Of a stretch of 64,000 nucleotides of DNA, positions 17,507 to 25,488 are shown one piece after another. The DNA is from SIG587 sp045531585. GTDB lineage: Bacteria > Bacillota > Clostridia > Oscillospirales > Acutalibacteraceae. The notes under the pieces are model-generated. The model was not told where the DNA came from. It did not search any database and saw nothing but the letters and a program-made list of their open reading frames with translations. The stretch lies in NCBI GenBank assembly GCA_045531585.1, contig JAZSEH010000022.1, positions 43,764 through 107,763 of the forward strand, read 5' to 3'. Position 1 is the stretch's first letter. The number at the start of each line of letters is the position of its first letter. The position numbers and the translations under genes were made by a program.

Positions 17507-18203
17507 TTTTCCCCTGCAGCTGCTTGACAACAGCGGTATAGAGCTTGACCAAAAAGCTAAGGAAAGACTTAATATATACGCTAATTTACTTGTGGAATGG
17601 AACGGGAAAATGAACCTTACCGCCATAACCGACCCTGAAGGTGTGGTGATAAAGCATTTTCTTGACAGTCTAACCTTTTTTAAATGTGTTCAGCCCGAGA
17701 AAAACGCCAAGCTTATTGACGTTGGTACAGGTGCAGGCTTTCCGGGTATGGTGCTGAAAATTGCCCGCCCCGACCTTGAGGTTACCCTGCTTGACGGGTT
17801 AAATAAGCGCCTTATTTTTCTTAACGAGGTTGCACAGCAAACAGGCCTTGAGCTGACCCTTCTCCACCTGCGTGCCGAGGAGGGCGGCAGAAAAAAAGAG
17901 CTTAGAGAATGCTTTGACTATGCCTGCGCAAGGGCGGTAGCCCCCCTTAACGTGCTTCTTGAATACTGTACCCCCTTTGTTAAAAAGGGCGGCAACTTTA
18001 TTGCTATGAAGGGCCCTGCCGCAAAGGATGAAATAGAGGTCGCAAAAAATGCCGCAAGACTTCTTTCCTTAGATAAGCCCCTGCTGACCGCCGTTACCCT
18101 TACGGGAGACGAGGAAAGATACCTTATAAATTACAAAAAGATATCGCAAACTGCGGCAAATTATCCCAGAATATCCGCTAAAATACAAAAATCGCCCCTA
18201 TAA
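17499..18203 (+). CDS. rsmG: 16S rRNA (guanine527-N7)-methyltransferase
   Basis: A 234-aa SAM-dependent methyltransferase that makes m7G527 in 16S rRNA; its loss gives low-level streptomycin resistance in many bacteria. The motif LIDVGTGAGFPGMVLKI is the SAM-binding loop. MNLTAITDPEGVVIKHFLDSL is the conserved N-terminal stretch (quoted in part), and ARAVAPLNVLLEYC marks the catalytic face. Position after mnmG is the classical arrangement. The start overlaps the mnmG end, and the gene is followed at once by a terminator whose stem includes the stop codon. Confidence 0.96.
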   Translation: MIDFPLQLLDNSGIELDQKAKERLNIYANLLVEWNGKMNLTAITDPEGVVIKHFLDSLTFFKCVQPEKNAKLIDVGTGAGFPGMVLKIARPDLEVTLLDGLNKRLIFLNEVAQQTGLELTLLHLRAEEGGRKKELRECFDYACARAVAPLNVLLEYCTPFVKKGGNFIAMKGPAAKDEIEVAKNAARLLSLDKPLLTAVTLTGDEERYLINYKKISQTAANYPRISAKIQKSPL

Positions 18204-18219
18204 AAGGGCGATTTTTTTG
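18187..18219 (+). terminator. Intrinsic terminator of the mnmE-mnmG-rsmG operon
   Basis: Arms AAAAATCGCCC (18187-18197) and GGGCGATTTTT (18206-18216) with a run of T to 18218. It overlaps the rsmG stop codon at 18201-18203. Confidence 0.85.
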
Positions 18220-18251
18220 TTTTTAGCTGTTTTTTTGTCGACCTCTTTTGC

Positions 18252-18280
18252 TGGACAAGCCCTGTTTTTTATGAGATAAT
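18252..18280 (+). promoter_or_regulatory. Promoter of the noc/parB-like gene
   Basis: TGGACA at 18252-18257, a 17-bp spacer and GATAAT at 18275-18280, 25 bp before the start codon. It lies just after a terminator, supporting independent transcription. Confidence 0.6.
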
Positions 18281-18305
18281 CCATACAGAACAAGGAGGCG
18301 GTAAA

Positions 18306-19148
18306 ATGCTTGTAAGGCCAAATTCAAAAATTTTTATGTTAAGCCCTGCCGAGATAAAACCCGGCGCCGCTCAGCCAAGAAAAATTTTTGATGAGTACGA
18401 GCTTGCTACTCTGGCAGAAAGCATCCGTCAAAACGGAATAATACAGCCACTTATTGTTCGCAAGACCCGTGCAGGCGGCTATGAGCTTATTGCCGGGGAA
18501 AGGCGTTTACGCGCCGCGATGGCCGTGGGATTGCGACGTATCCCCTGCGTTGTTTACAATACCGATAGCTGTCAAAGCGCGTTTTTCGCCTTGATTGAAA
18601 ATCTTCAGCGAAGCGACCTTACCTTTTTTGAGGAGGCAGAGAGCATCCGCCGCCTGATGGAGGAGCACGGCCTTGACCAAGGTACGGTGGCACAGCAACT
18701 TGGAATAGCCGCCTCCACCCTGTCCAACAAGCTAAGGCTTTTGAATTTAAGCGAGGAGCACCGCCTGCGTATAGTCAAGGCAGGGCTCACCCAGCGCCAC
18801 GCAAGGGCTCTGCTACGCCTTGAGGGTGCCGCCCGTGAGGAAGCCCTTGACCGCATTATAGCCGAGGGTCTGACCCTTAAGCAAACCGAGGAATATATTG
18901 AAGGTGTTGTAAATCCTCCCATAATACAGGAGACACCCCCACCAAAGGAGCCACTAAGGAAAATGGCTATAGGCGATATACGCCTTTTTGCCAACAGCCT
19001 TAATAAGCTTGTGAACACAATGGTGGATTCGGGAATAAGTGCCTGTTCAAGGCGCAAGGAAAGCGAAAAATATATAGAATACACCATTAAAATAAGTAAG
19101 GCCTCCCTACGGGAGGAGCATACCGCCTGCCAGTTGCGTATATGCTAA
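18306..19148 (+). CDS. noc: ParB/Noc family nucleoid protein
   Basis: A 280-aa CTP-dependent DNA-binding clamp of the ParB/Noc family. The N-terminal CTP-binding domain has AQPRKIFDEYELATLAESI, NGIIQPLIV, the GERRLRAAMAVGLRRIP C-motif and ENLQRSDLTFFEEAESI P-motif. A helix-turn-helix follows (VAQQLGIAASTLSNKLRLL), then TQRHARALLRLEG and LTLKQTEEYIE, which resemble Noc more than Spo0J. The place after rsmG also matches Noc in Bacillus, where it keeps division away from the nucleoid. No parA gene follows. Whether it acts as Noc or as a partition ParB is inference. AAGGAGG precedes the ATG. Confidence 0.85.
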   Translation: MLVRPNSKIFMLSPAEIKPGAAQPRKIFDEYELATLAESIRQNGIIQPLIVRKTRAGGYELIAGERRLRAAMAVGLRRIPCVVYNTDSCQSAFFALIENLQRSDLTFFEEAESIRRLMEEHGLDQGTVAQQLGIAASTLSNKLRLLNLSEEHRLRIVKAGLTQRHARALLRLEGAAREEALDRIIAEGLTLKQTEEYIEGVVNPPIIQETPPPKEPLRKMAIGDIRLFANSLNKLVNTMVDSGISACSRRKESEKYIEYTIKISKASLREEHTACQLRIC

Positions 19149-19200
19149 CCCCTCTTACTTCTTACCTAAACTTGCCCACCCATATTCATCCCCATATAGT

Positions 19201-19238
19201 CGAAGGCCGCAGAGTATTTTCTCTGCGGTCTTCGGCGT
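19201..19238 (+). terminator. Terminator after the noc-like gene
   Basis: Arms CGAAGGCCGCAGAG (19201-19214) and CTCTGCGGTCTTCG (19221-19234) form a 14-bp stem with one G-U pair, followed by GCGTTTTAAG. The T tract is short but the stem is very stable. Confidence 0.65.
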
Positions 19239-19449
19239 TTTAAGCAGTATGACCGATAAAAGCTATCTCCTTCCCTATTAAAACTTATTATATGACACCA
19301 AACCGGCAATCAGATTGCAAAAATGAAAACAAATTATGAACTTAAAGGGAAAAATATGTCAAAATTTGTTTACATTCCCGATTGACTTTTTCTATCATAT
19401 ATATTAAAATATTCGTATAATAAAACGTTAAATTCGGGAGGCGACTGCT
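19239..19449 (+). promoter_or_regulatory. xpt upstream region with promoter and inverted repeat
   Basis: A promoter is seen as TTGACT at 19382-19387, a 17-bp spacer and TAAAAT at 19405-19410. Upstream lies a 9-bp inverted repeat AAACAAATT (19327-19335) and AATTTGTTT (19363-19371) that could be an operator. No purine riboswitch aptamer, often found before xpt in Bacillota, could be recognised in the 40-nt leader. Confidence 0.55.
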
Positions 19450-20028
19450 GTGAAGGCTTTAGAGGATAAGATAATTCAAGAGGGCAGTGTGCTTCCCGGT
19501 CATATTTTAAAGGTAGGCTCCTTCCTGAACCACAGAATAGACGCTGAGTTTATGATGGAAATGGGTAAGGAAATAGCCCGCCTTTTCGGCGAGGACAAGC
19601 CCACACTTGTGCTTACCATCGAAACATCAGGCATTGCCATAGCAATGGGTGCTGCCGTGGCCTTAGGGCTGCCCATGGTTTTTGCCAAGAAAAACCGCTC
19701 GGGTAATTTATCGGGCGACCTTTATAAAACCGTTGTTCACTCCTACACACATGGAACCGATTACACCGTTGTGGTGGAAAAGAAATACATAAAGGACACC
19801 GACCGTGTTCTGATAATAGATGACTTCCTTGCAAACGGCAAGGCACTTATAGGACTTATTGATATTGCAAACCAGGCAGGAGCCCATACCGTTGGTGCCT
19901 GCTGTGCCATTGAAAAGGGCTTTCAAAAGGGTGGCGATAATCTACGTGCTGAGGGTATTAAGGTTGAATCCCTTGCCATTATCGACTCTATGGATGACTC
20001 GGGCAACATAGTTTTCCGCAAGCAATAA
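19450..20028 (+). CDS. xpt: Xanthine phosphoribosyltransferase
   Basis: A 192-aa purine salvage enzyme that converts xanthine and PRPP to XMP. The family N terminus (LEDKIIQEG, then ILKVGSFLNHRID) is present. VLTIETSGIAIAMGAAVALG, quoted here in part, lies mid-protein. The PRPP loop RVLIIDDFLANGKA is near residue 120 and GCCAIEKGFQKGG follows. The length matches Bacillus Xpt (about 194 aa). The GTG at 19450 follows GGGAGGCGACT. The nucleoside ABC transporter genes directly downstream suggest a purine uptake and salvage unit. Confidence 0.95.
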   Translation: MKALEDKIIQEGSVLPGHILKVGSFLNHRIDAEFMMEMGKEIARLFGEDKPTLVLTIETSGIAIAMGAAVALGLPMVFAKKNRSGNLSGDLYKTVVHSYTHGTDYTVVVEKKYIKDTDRVLIIDDFLANGKALIGLIDIANQAGAHTVGACCAIEKGFQKGGDNLRAEGIKVESLAIIDSMDDSGNIVFRKQ

Positions 20029-20044
20029 GCCCGTTTTTTATTTG

Positions 20045-20065
20045 TATGTAAAAAAATTTTACATA
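20045..20065 (+). repeat. AT-rich palindrome before the BMP lipoprotein gene
   Basis: Arms TATGTAAAA (20045-20053) and TTTTACATA (20057-20065) enclose three A residues, only about 12 bases before the GGAGG site of the next gene. It may be an operator or a weak RNA hairpin. Its base composition also makes chance possible. Confidence 0.35.
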
Positions 20066-20089
20066 AAAAATTTTTTGGAGGAAAGAAAA

Positions 20090-21349
20090 ATGAAAAAGAT
20101 TCTCGCATTTCTCATGGCAGCAGTAATGCTTCTTGCTCTTACTGCCTGCGGCGGCGCCGGTACCGGCTCTGCAAACGGTATGAGTGATTCTCCTCTTGCA
20201 GCTCCTGAAATCAAGGCTGATTATGAAGTTCCCAGTGACTTCAAGGTTGGTTTCATCTGCTTACATGATGAGAAGTCCACTTATGACCTTAACTTCTTAA
20301 ACGCTGTTGATACCGTTAAGAAGGCTCTTAACCTTACCGATGCTCAGGTTCTTGTTAAGAAGAACGTTCCTGAGACCAACGACTGCTATCAGGCAGCTAA
20401 GGACCTTGTAACAGAAGGCTGTAAGGTTATCTTCGCTAACTCCTTTGGTCATGAAGACTTTATGATCAAGGCAGCTAAGGAGTTCACCAACGTTCAGTTC
20501 TGCCATGCTACAGGTACAAAGGCTCACACCGAAGGCCTTGACAACTTCCACAATGCTTTTGCTTCTATCTACGAAGGTCGTTACCTCGCAGGTATCGTTG
20601 CAGGTCTTAAGCTTAACGAGATGATCGAATCCAAGAAGATCACTGCTGACCAGGCTAAGATCGGTTACGTTGGTGCTTACACCTACGCCGAAGTTATGTC
20701 CGGTTACACCTCCTTCTTCCTTGGTGCAAGATCCGTATGTCCTTCCGCTACTATGGAAGTTCAGTTCACCGGTTCTTGGTATGATCCCACAGGTGAGAAG
20801 AATGCTGCTGAAGCTCTTATAGCTAACAAGTGCGTTCTTATTTCTCAGCACGCTGACTCTATGGGCGCACCTTCCGCTTGTGAAGATGCAGGTATCCCCA
20901 ACGTTTCCTATAACGGCAGCACCTATGAGTCCTGCCCCGAGACCTTCCTTGTTTCTTCAGCTATCAACTGGGCTCCTTACTACAACTACATGATTAAGTG
21001 CGTTGTTAAGGGCGAGAAGATTGCTGCTGACTGGTGCGGTGGTATTGCTGAAGGTTCCGTTGTTATTACCGGAATCAATCAGGATGCTGCTGCAGAAGGC
21101 ACTGTAGATAAGGTTAAGACTGCTATTGAAGGTCTTAAGAACGGTACCGTAAAGGTATTCGACACTAAGAACTTCACCGTTAACGGCGCAGCTGTTTCCA
21201 CCTACAAGGCTGACGTTGACACCGATGCTGCTTTCACAGCTGATACCGAAGTTATTGAGAACGGTATATTCAATGAATCCAAGTTCCGTTCTGCTCCTTA
21301 CTTCGATCTTCGTATCGACGGTATTAAGCTCTTAAACGAGAAGTTCTAA
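20090..21349 (+). CDS. BMP family nucleoside-binding lipoprotein (ABC transporter)
   Basis: A 419-aa substrate-binding lipoprotein of the BMP/PnrA family, the receptor for purine nucleosides in uptake ABC systems such as Bacillus NupN. The lipobox LTACGG places the anchored Cys at residue 20. The binding domain opens with FKVGFICLHDEKSTYDLNF, and contains VIFANSFGHEDFM, a FASIYEGRYLAGIVAG helix and GYVGAYTYAEVMSGYTSF typical of the family. The ATG at 20090 follows TTGGAGG. Its codon choice (GCT, GTT, AAG, CTT) is much more biased than its neighbours, which suggests high expression. It starts the transporter set with the three genes downstream. Confidence 0.92.
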   Translation: MKKILAFLMAAVMLLALTACGGAGTGSANGMSDSPLAAPEIKADYEVPSDFKVGFICLHDEKSTYDLNFLNAVDTVKKALNLTDAQVLVKKNVPETNDCYQAAKDLVTEGCKVIFANSFGHEDFMIKAAKEFTNVQFCHATGTKAHTEGLDNFHNAFASIYEGRYLAGIVAGLKLNEMIESKKITADQAKIGYVGAYTYAEVMSGYTSFFLGARSVCPSATMEVQFTGSWYDPTGEKNAAEALIANKCVLISQHADSMGAPSACEDAGIPNVSYNGSTYESCPETFLVSSAINWAPYYNYMIKCVVKGEKIAADWCGGIAEGSVVITGINQDAAAEGTVDKVKTAIEGLKNGTVKVFDTKNFTVNGAAVSTYKADVDTDAAFTADTEVIENGIFNESKFRSAPYFDLRIDGIKLLNEKF

Positions 21350-21370
21350 TTCAGAAAACTTAAATCTTAT

Positions 21371-21455
21371 GATATAGGCGGAGGATAACCTTCGCCTATA
21401 TCTTGATTTTAATCCCATAAGCACAAAGCGTATTTTTCTTTGTTTTTATGGGATT
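21371..21455 (+). terminator. Two tandem hairpins between BMP lipoprotein and ATPase genes
   Basis: Hairpin one pairs 21371-21384 with 21389-21402 (14-bp stem, one G-U, loop ATAA) and is followed by TTGATTTT. Hairpin two pairs AATCCCATAA (21411-21420) with TTATGGGATT (21446-21455), with an inner CAAAG/CTTTG stem. They probably attenuate transcription or stabilise the upstream message so that the binding protein is made in excess over the ATPase and permeases. Confidence 0.6.
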
Positions 21456-21481
21456 AAAGTCTATTTTTGGAGGTGCTTTAA

Positions 21482-23014
21482 ATGGCTGAAAGGGTTGCCC
21501 TTGAATGCAAAAACATAACCAAAACCTTTGGTAAGGTTGTGGCAAACAAAAACTGCGACCTTGAAGTTCGCAAGGGCGAAATTCTTGCAATTCTTGGTGA
21601 AAACGGAAGCGGTAAAACCACACTTATGAATATGGTGGCGGGTATTTACTTCCCCGATTCAGGCAAGATTTATATTGACGGTGAGGAGGTTATTATTAAA
21701 TCTCCTAAGGATGCCTTCCGTTACGGAATAGGTATGATTCACCAGCATTTTAAGCTTGTTGACGTTTTCTCTGCCACGGAGAACATTGCCCTTGGAATTA
21801 ATGAAGGTAAATATAAGCTTTCCGAGGTTAAGCGAAAGGTTATTGAGATAACACAGCGTTACGGCTTTGTTATTGATCCAGATAAAAAAATCTACGATAT
21901 GGCGGTTTCGGAAAAGCAGACCGTTGAAATTCTTAAGGTGCTTTATCGCGGTGCTGAAATTCTTATTCTTGATGAACCTACCGCAGTTTTGACCCCTCAG
22001 GAAACCGAAAAACTGTTCAGCGTTCTTCGGCGTATGCGTGAGGACGGTAAATCCATTGTTATAATCACCCACAAAATGCACGAGGTGCTTTCCATCTCCG
22101 ACCGCGTTGCCATTTTGCGTAAGGGTGAGCATATTGCAACGGTTAACACCGCCGAGACCAATGAGTCTGAACTTACTGAAATGATGATGGGCAAGAAGGT
22201 TGACCTTAATATCAATCGCAGCGAGCCTAAGGACCCCGTAGACCGCCTTATTGTTAAGGGTGTTACCAGCGTAAACGCCGAGGGCAGAAAGGTTCTTGAC
22301 GATATTTCCTTTACAGCCCGTTCCGGTGAGATACTTGGTATTGCAGGTATTGCAGGCTCCGGTCAAAGAGAGCTGCTTGAGTCCATTGCGGGACTTCACC
22401 ATTTAGACAGCGGTGAAATAGTTTACATTGACCCTAAAACCGAAATTGAAGAAAATCTTCGTGATAAAACTCCTTTACAGATTCGCGATTTAGGTGTGCG
22501 CCTCTCCTTTGTTCCCGAGGACCGACTTGGTATGGGTCTTGTTGGAAATATGGATATTATTGATAATATGATGCTCCGCTCCTACCAAAAGGGACATTCG
22601 GCGTTTTTACAGCGTAAGGAGCCTAAGGACCTTGCCGACCACATAATCAAAGAGCTTGAGGTTGTGACCCCCGGTGCCACAACTCCCGTACGTCAGCTTT
22701 CCGGCGGTAACGTTCAAAAGGTTCTTGTTGGACGTGAAATTTCCTCCGCACCAAGTGTTCTTATGGCAGCCTACCCTGTAAGAGGACTTGACGTTAACGC
22801 CTCCTACACCATTTATAATCTTTTAAACGGACAAAAGGAAAACGGAGTTGCGGTTATTTTTGTTGGCGAAGACTTGGACGTTCTTCTTGAACTGTGTGAC
22901 CGAATTCTTGTTATTAACTCAGGTAAGGTAACCGGTATTGTAGACGGCAGAACAACCAAGAAGGATGACGTTGGCTTCCTTATGACAAAATCCACAGAAA
23001 GCGAGGAGTGTTAA
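21482..23014 (+). CDS. Nucleoside ABC transporter ATP-binding protein (NupO-like)
   Basis: A 510-aa ATPase with two fused nucleotide-binding domains, as in Bacillus NupO and sugar CUT2 systems. The N-terminal half has Walker A GENGSGKTT, Q-loop IGMIHQHFKL, Walker B ILILDEPTAVLTP and switch His ITHKMHE; its signature VSEKQTVEIL is degenerate. The C-terminal half has the expected degenerate Walker A GIAGSGQRE, signature LSGGNVQKV and a weak Walker B (LMAAYPVRGLDV). It energises uptake by the two permeases encoded just downstream. GGAGG at 21469-21473 precedes the ATG. Confidence 0.92.
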   Translation: MAERVALECKNITKTFGKVVANKNCDLEVRKGEILAILGENGSGKTTLMNMVAGIYFPDSGKIYIDGEEVIIKSPKDAFRYGIGMIHQHFKLVDVFSATENIALGINEGKYKLSEVKRKVIEITQRYGFVIDPDKKIYDMAVSEKQTVEILKVLYRGAEILILDEPTAVLTPQETEKLFSVLRRMREDGKSIVIITHKMHEVLSISDRVAILRKGEHIATVNTAETNESELTEMMMGKKVDLNINRSEPKDPVDRLIVKGVTSVNAEGRKVLDDISFTARSGEILGIAGIAGSGQRELLESIAGLHHLDSGEIVYIDPKTEIEENLRDKTPLQIRDLGVRLSFVPEDRLGMGLVGNMDIIDNMMLRSYQKGHSAFLQRKEPKDLADHIIKELEVVTPGATTPVRQLSGGNVQKVLVGREISSAPSVLMAAYPVRGLDVNASYTIYNLLNGQKENGVAVIFVGEDLDVLLELCDRILVINSGKVTGIVDGRTTKKDDVGFLMTKSTESEEC

Positions 23015-23016
23015 CA

Positions 23017-24111
23017 ATGGAAAAAACAGATAAGAAATTTCGCGCTCCCCTTTTACATATTGCCAAAAGAGAAGTAATGCCCTGGCATTTCGGCGTTATG
23101 GTCCGTGCCGTTGCCATTGTTTCCGCCCTTATTGTTGCCGGCGTTTTAGTGGCAATTCTAACGGGTAAAAATCCCATTCAGGTTTATGTCACAATGTTTC
23201 AGGGTGTTTTCGGAAACCCTGACAGAATTTGGGATATGGGTCAGCGTCTTGCTATTTTGCTTGGTATCTCCCTTGCGGTAACCCCCGCATTTAAAATGAA
23301 GTTCTGGAACTGCGGTGCTGAAGGACAGGTTATAATCGGCGGTCTTGCCACCATTTGTGTTATGCTGTTTTTAGGTGACAAGCTCTCCACCCCCGTACTT
23401 CTTATCACTATGGTTGCGGCAAGTGTTCTTGCAGGTATTATCTGGGCAGTTATTCCTGCTATATTCAAGGCACTTTTTAATACCAACGAAACGCTTTTCA
23501 CCCTTATGATGAACTACGTTGGCATTCAGCTTGTTGCCTACTTCCTGAAATTAGTTGCTAAGGACGGTTCGGGTGTTTTATCTCCCCTGCCACAGTATGG
23601 ACTTCCCGTAATAGGAAAATATCCCTTCCTTCTTAACATTATAATTGTTGCCGTTATAACCGTTGTTGTTTATATTTATTTAAAATCAAGCAAACAGGGT
23701 TATGAGATAAGCGTTGTTGGTGAAAGTGAAAACACCGCCAAATACATTGGAATAAACGTTAAAAAGGTTATTATTCGTACCCTTATTGTTTCGGGTGCAA
23801 TCTGCGGTATTATGGGACTTTTAATTGTTGGTGGTACCGACCACACCATTAACACCGACGTTGTTGCAGGCCGTGGCTTTACCGCGATTATGGTTTCCTG
23901 GCTTGCAAAGTTTAATCCCATTTTTATGATACTCACTTCATTCCTTATTGTTTTTCTTGAAATGGGTTCGGGACAGCTTAATATGGTGTTCGGTATCTCC
24001 TCCTCAATTTCCGATATTATAACAGGTATTATTCTTTTCTTTATTATCGGTTGCGAATTTTTCCTTCGCTACAAAATTGTTGTCAGCAAAAGTACAAAGG
24101 AGGAAAAATAA
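23017..24111 (+). CDS. Nucleoside ABC transporter permease (NupP-like)
   Basis: A 364-aa permease of the BPD_transp_2 (branched-chain/ribose-type) family, with about nine to ten hydrophobic helices. Family signs are ILLGISLAVTPAFKMKFWNCG, TLMMNYVGIQL, the EAA-like GYEISVVGESENTAKYIGIN (quoted in part) and GAICGIMGLLIVGG. The ATG at 23017 follows GAGGAG at 23003-23008, with a 2-bp gap from the ATPase stop. An in-frame GTG at 23008 overlaps that gene. It pairs with the next permease to form the channel. Confidence 0.9.
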   Translation: MEKTDKKFRAPLLHIAKREVMPWHFGVMVRAVAIVSALIVAGVLVAILTGKNPIQVYVTMFQGVFGNPDRIWDMGQRLAILLGISLAVTPAFKMKFWNCGAEGQVIIGGLATICVMLFLGDKLSTPVLLITMVAASVLAGIIWAVIPAIFKALFNTNETLFTLMMNYVGIQLVAYFLKLVAKDGSGVLSPLPQYGLPVIGKYPFLLNIIIVAVITVVVYIYLKSSKQGYEISVVGESENTAKYIGINVKKVIIRTLIVSGAICGIMGLLIVGGTDHTINTDVVAGRGFTAIMVSWLAKFNPIFMILTSFLIVFLEMGSGQLNMVFGISSSISDIITGIILFFIIGCEFFLRYKIVVSKSTKEEK

Positions 24112-25083
24112 ATGTCTACTATAGTTAGCTTTCTTGTTAGTGCAATCGGTCTTGGTATGACCCTGCTATACGGCTCCACCGGTGAGACCCTCACCGAAAA
24201 ATCGGGACATTTAAACCTTGGTATTCCCGGCGTTATGTGCGTTGGTGCATCTTGCGGTTGCTTTGCTGAATCGGTTTATTTTTCCATTGTTGGCGTTAAG
24301 GGCACCGTGCCCGTTCTTGCAGTTATAATTCCTATAATAGCCACCTTTGTTGGCGCCGCCTTAATGGGTCTTATTTTCAGCTTTCTTACCGTTACCCTTC
24401 GTGCAAATCAGAACGTTACGGGTCTTGCACTTACCACCTTTGGTATCGGCGTTTCCGAGTACATTATCGCACAAACCGATAAAATCGGCCGTTTTGTAAG
24501 AGGTAACAAATACTTTAAGGCCTCCCTTCCCTTTGCGGATGACCTTGGTTGGTTTGGTGAGATTTTCCTTTCCCACGGAATTCTAATTTATCTTTCCATT
24601 GTTATTGCTCTTGTGGTAACCTTTATTCTTAACCGCACAAGAATTGGTCTTAACCTTCGTGCAGTTGGTGAAAACCCTGCAACCGCTGATGCGGCAGGTA
24701 TAAACGTTTCCCTTTACCGTTATATGGCAACCTGTATTGGTTGCGGTATTGCAGGCCTTGGCGGACTAACCTTTATTATGGACTATTTAAACGGCACCTG
24801 GGAATATATGATAGATGACCTTGGCTGGCTTGCCGTTGCCCTTGTTATCTTCACGGTTTGGAAGCCTAATCTGGGAATTTTCGGCTCCTTTGCCTTTGGC
24901 GCACTTTATATTGCCAGCGGCTTCTTTGCAAAATTCGGATTATCCCTTTCCGACCAGGAGCTGTTTAAAATGCTCCCCTACGTGGTAACTATTATTGTTC
25001 TTATAATAACAAGCGCTAAGAGCCGTAAGAAAAATCAGCCCCCTGCATCCCTTGGTCTCCCCTATTTCCGTGAGGAAAGATAA
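24112..25083 (+). CDS. Nucleoside ABC transporter permease (NupQ-like)
   Basis: A 323-aa permease, shorter partner of the preceding one. It has about eight to nine hydrophobic helices. TLLYGSTGETLTEKSGHLNLG at the N terminus (quoted in part), GLALTTFGIGVSEYI and the cytoplasmic loop GLNLRAVGENPATADAAGI are the typical motifs of the NupQ/YufQ group. The ATG follows AGGAGGAAAAATAA, immediately after the previous stop codon. It is the last gene of the nucleoside transporter before a strong terminator. Confidence 0.9.
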   Translation: MSTIVSFLVSAIGLGMTLLYGSTGETLTEKSGHLNLGIPGVMCVGASCGCFAESVYFSIVGVKGTVPVLAVIIPIIATFVGAALMGLIFSFLTVTLRANQNVTGLALTTFGIGVSEYIIAQTDKIGRFVRGNKYFKASLPFADDLGWFGEIFLSHGILIYLSIVIALVVTFILNRTRIGLNLRAVGENPATADAAGINVSLYRYMATCIGCGIAGLGGLTFIMDYLNGTWEYMIDDLGWLAVALVIFTVWKPNLGIFGSFAFGALYIASGFFAKFGLSLSDQELFKMLPYVVTIIVLIITSAKSRKKNQPPASLGLPYFREER

Positions 25084-25111
25084 AAATAATAATTATAGTA
25101 ATTTTTACCGT

Positions 25112-25143
25112 AAAAGGACAGAGAAACCTCTCTGTCCTTTTTG
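25112..25143 (+). terminator. Terminator of the nucleoside transporter operon
   Basis: Perfect 12-bp arms AAAAGGACAGAG (25112-25123) and CTCTGTCCTTTT (25130-25141) followed by further T. Loop AAACCT. Confidence 0.85.
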
Positions 25144-25170
25144 TATTTAGTACCGCTTTGTCGAAATTTG

Positions 25171-25199
25171 TTGACAATTATAATTATATATAATAATAC
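25171..25199 (+). promoter_or_regulatory. Consensus promoter of a small secreted-peptide gene
   Basis: A perfect TTGACA at 25171-25176, an AT-rich 17-bp spacer and TAATAC at 25194-25199, 40 bp before the ATG at 25240. Confidence 0.7.
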
Positions 25200-25239
25200 T
25201 ACTATGTATTGCTATAACTTTTTTTACGAGGTTTATTAT

Positions 25240-25407
25240 ATGAAACGATTACTTGCATCGTTATTATGTTTATCCCTTTTCTTTGGGTCTTTAACCCTTG
25301 GAGCAATTTCGGCCGCGCCTGAAGTGCAAAAGCACTATGCAGGAGTTGGGGACTATACCGTTTCCCTGCAGGCCGACCCTGTCACCAATATTATACCCTC
25401 TGATTAA
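25240..25407 (+). CDS. Small secreted peptide of unknown function
   Basis: A 55-aa product that I do not recognise. It begins with a typical signal peptide: MKRLL, a hydrophobic core LASLLCLSLFFGSLTLGA and a likely cleavage after SAA. That leaves a mature peptide of about 29 residues with no cysteine (PEVQKHYAGVGDYTVSLQ and onward). It has its own consensus promoter and is followed by a strong terminator, which argues for a real gene. The ribosome site (GAGG about 12 bases upstream) is weak. It could instead be the remnant of a longer exported protein cut by a premature stop. Confidence 0.55.
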   Translation: MKRLLASLLCLSLFFGSLTLGAISAAPEVQKHYAGVGDYTVSLQADPVTNIIPSD

Positions 25408-25443
25408 GGAAACAATAATCGTAAAAAAGCTGTTTAAGCAATA

Positions 25444-25477
25444 AAAAAACTGTGCAGAGCTTTCTGCACAGTTTTTT
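25444..25477. terminator. Bidirectional terminator between secreted peptide and fucO
   Basis: Arms AAAAAACTGTGCAGA (25444-25458) and TCTGCACAGTTTTTT (25463-25477) with a 4-base loop. The A and T runs at either end allow termination on both strands for the convergent genes. Confidence 0.85.
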
Positions 25478-25488
25478 ATTGTATTTTT

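Noticed and set aside
18203..18305. parS or Noc-box palindrome near the noc-like gene
   Set aside because: No match to the classical TGTTTCACGTGAAACA or to a Noc-type palindrome was seen here or elsewhere in the window.
19239..19449. Purine riboswitch before xpt
   Set aside because: The expected conserved loop sequences and a P1 stem flanking them could not be found, and the leader after the promoter is only about 40 nt, too short for the aptamer plus expression platform.
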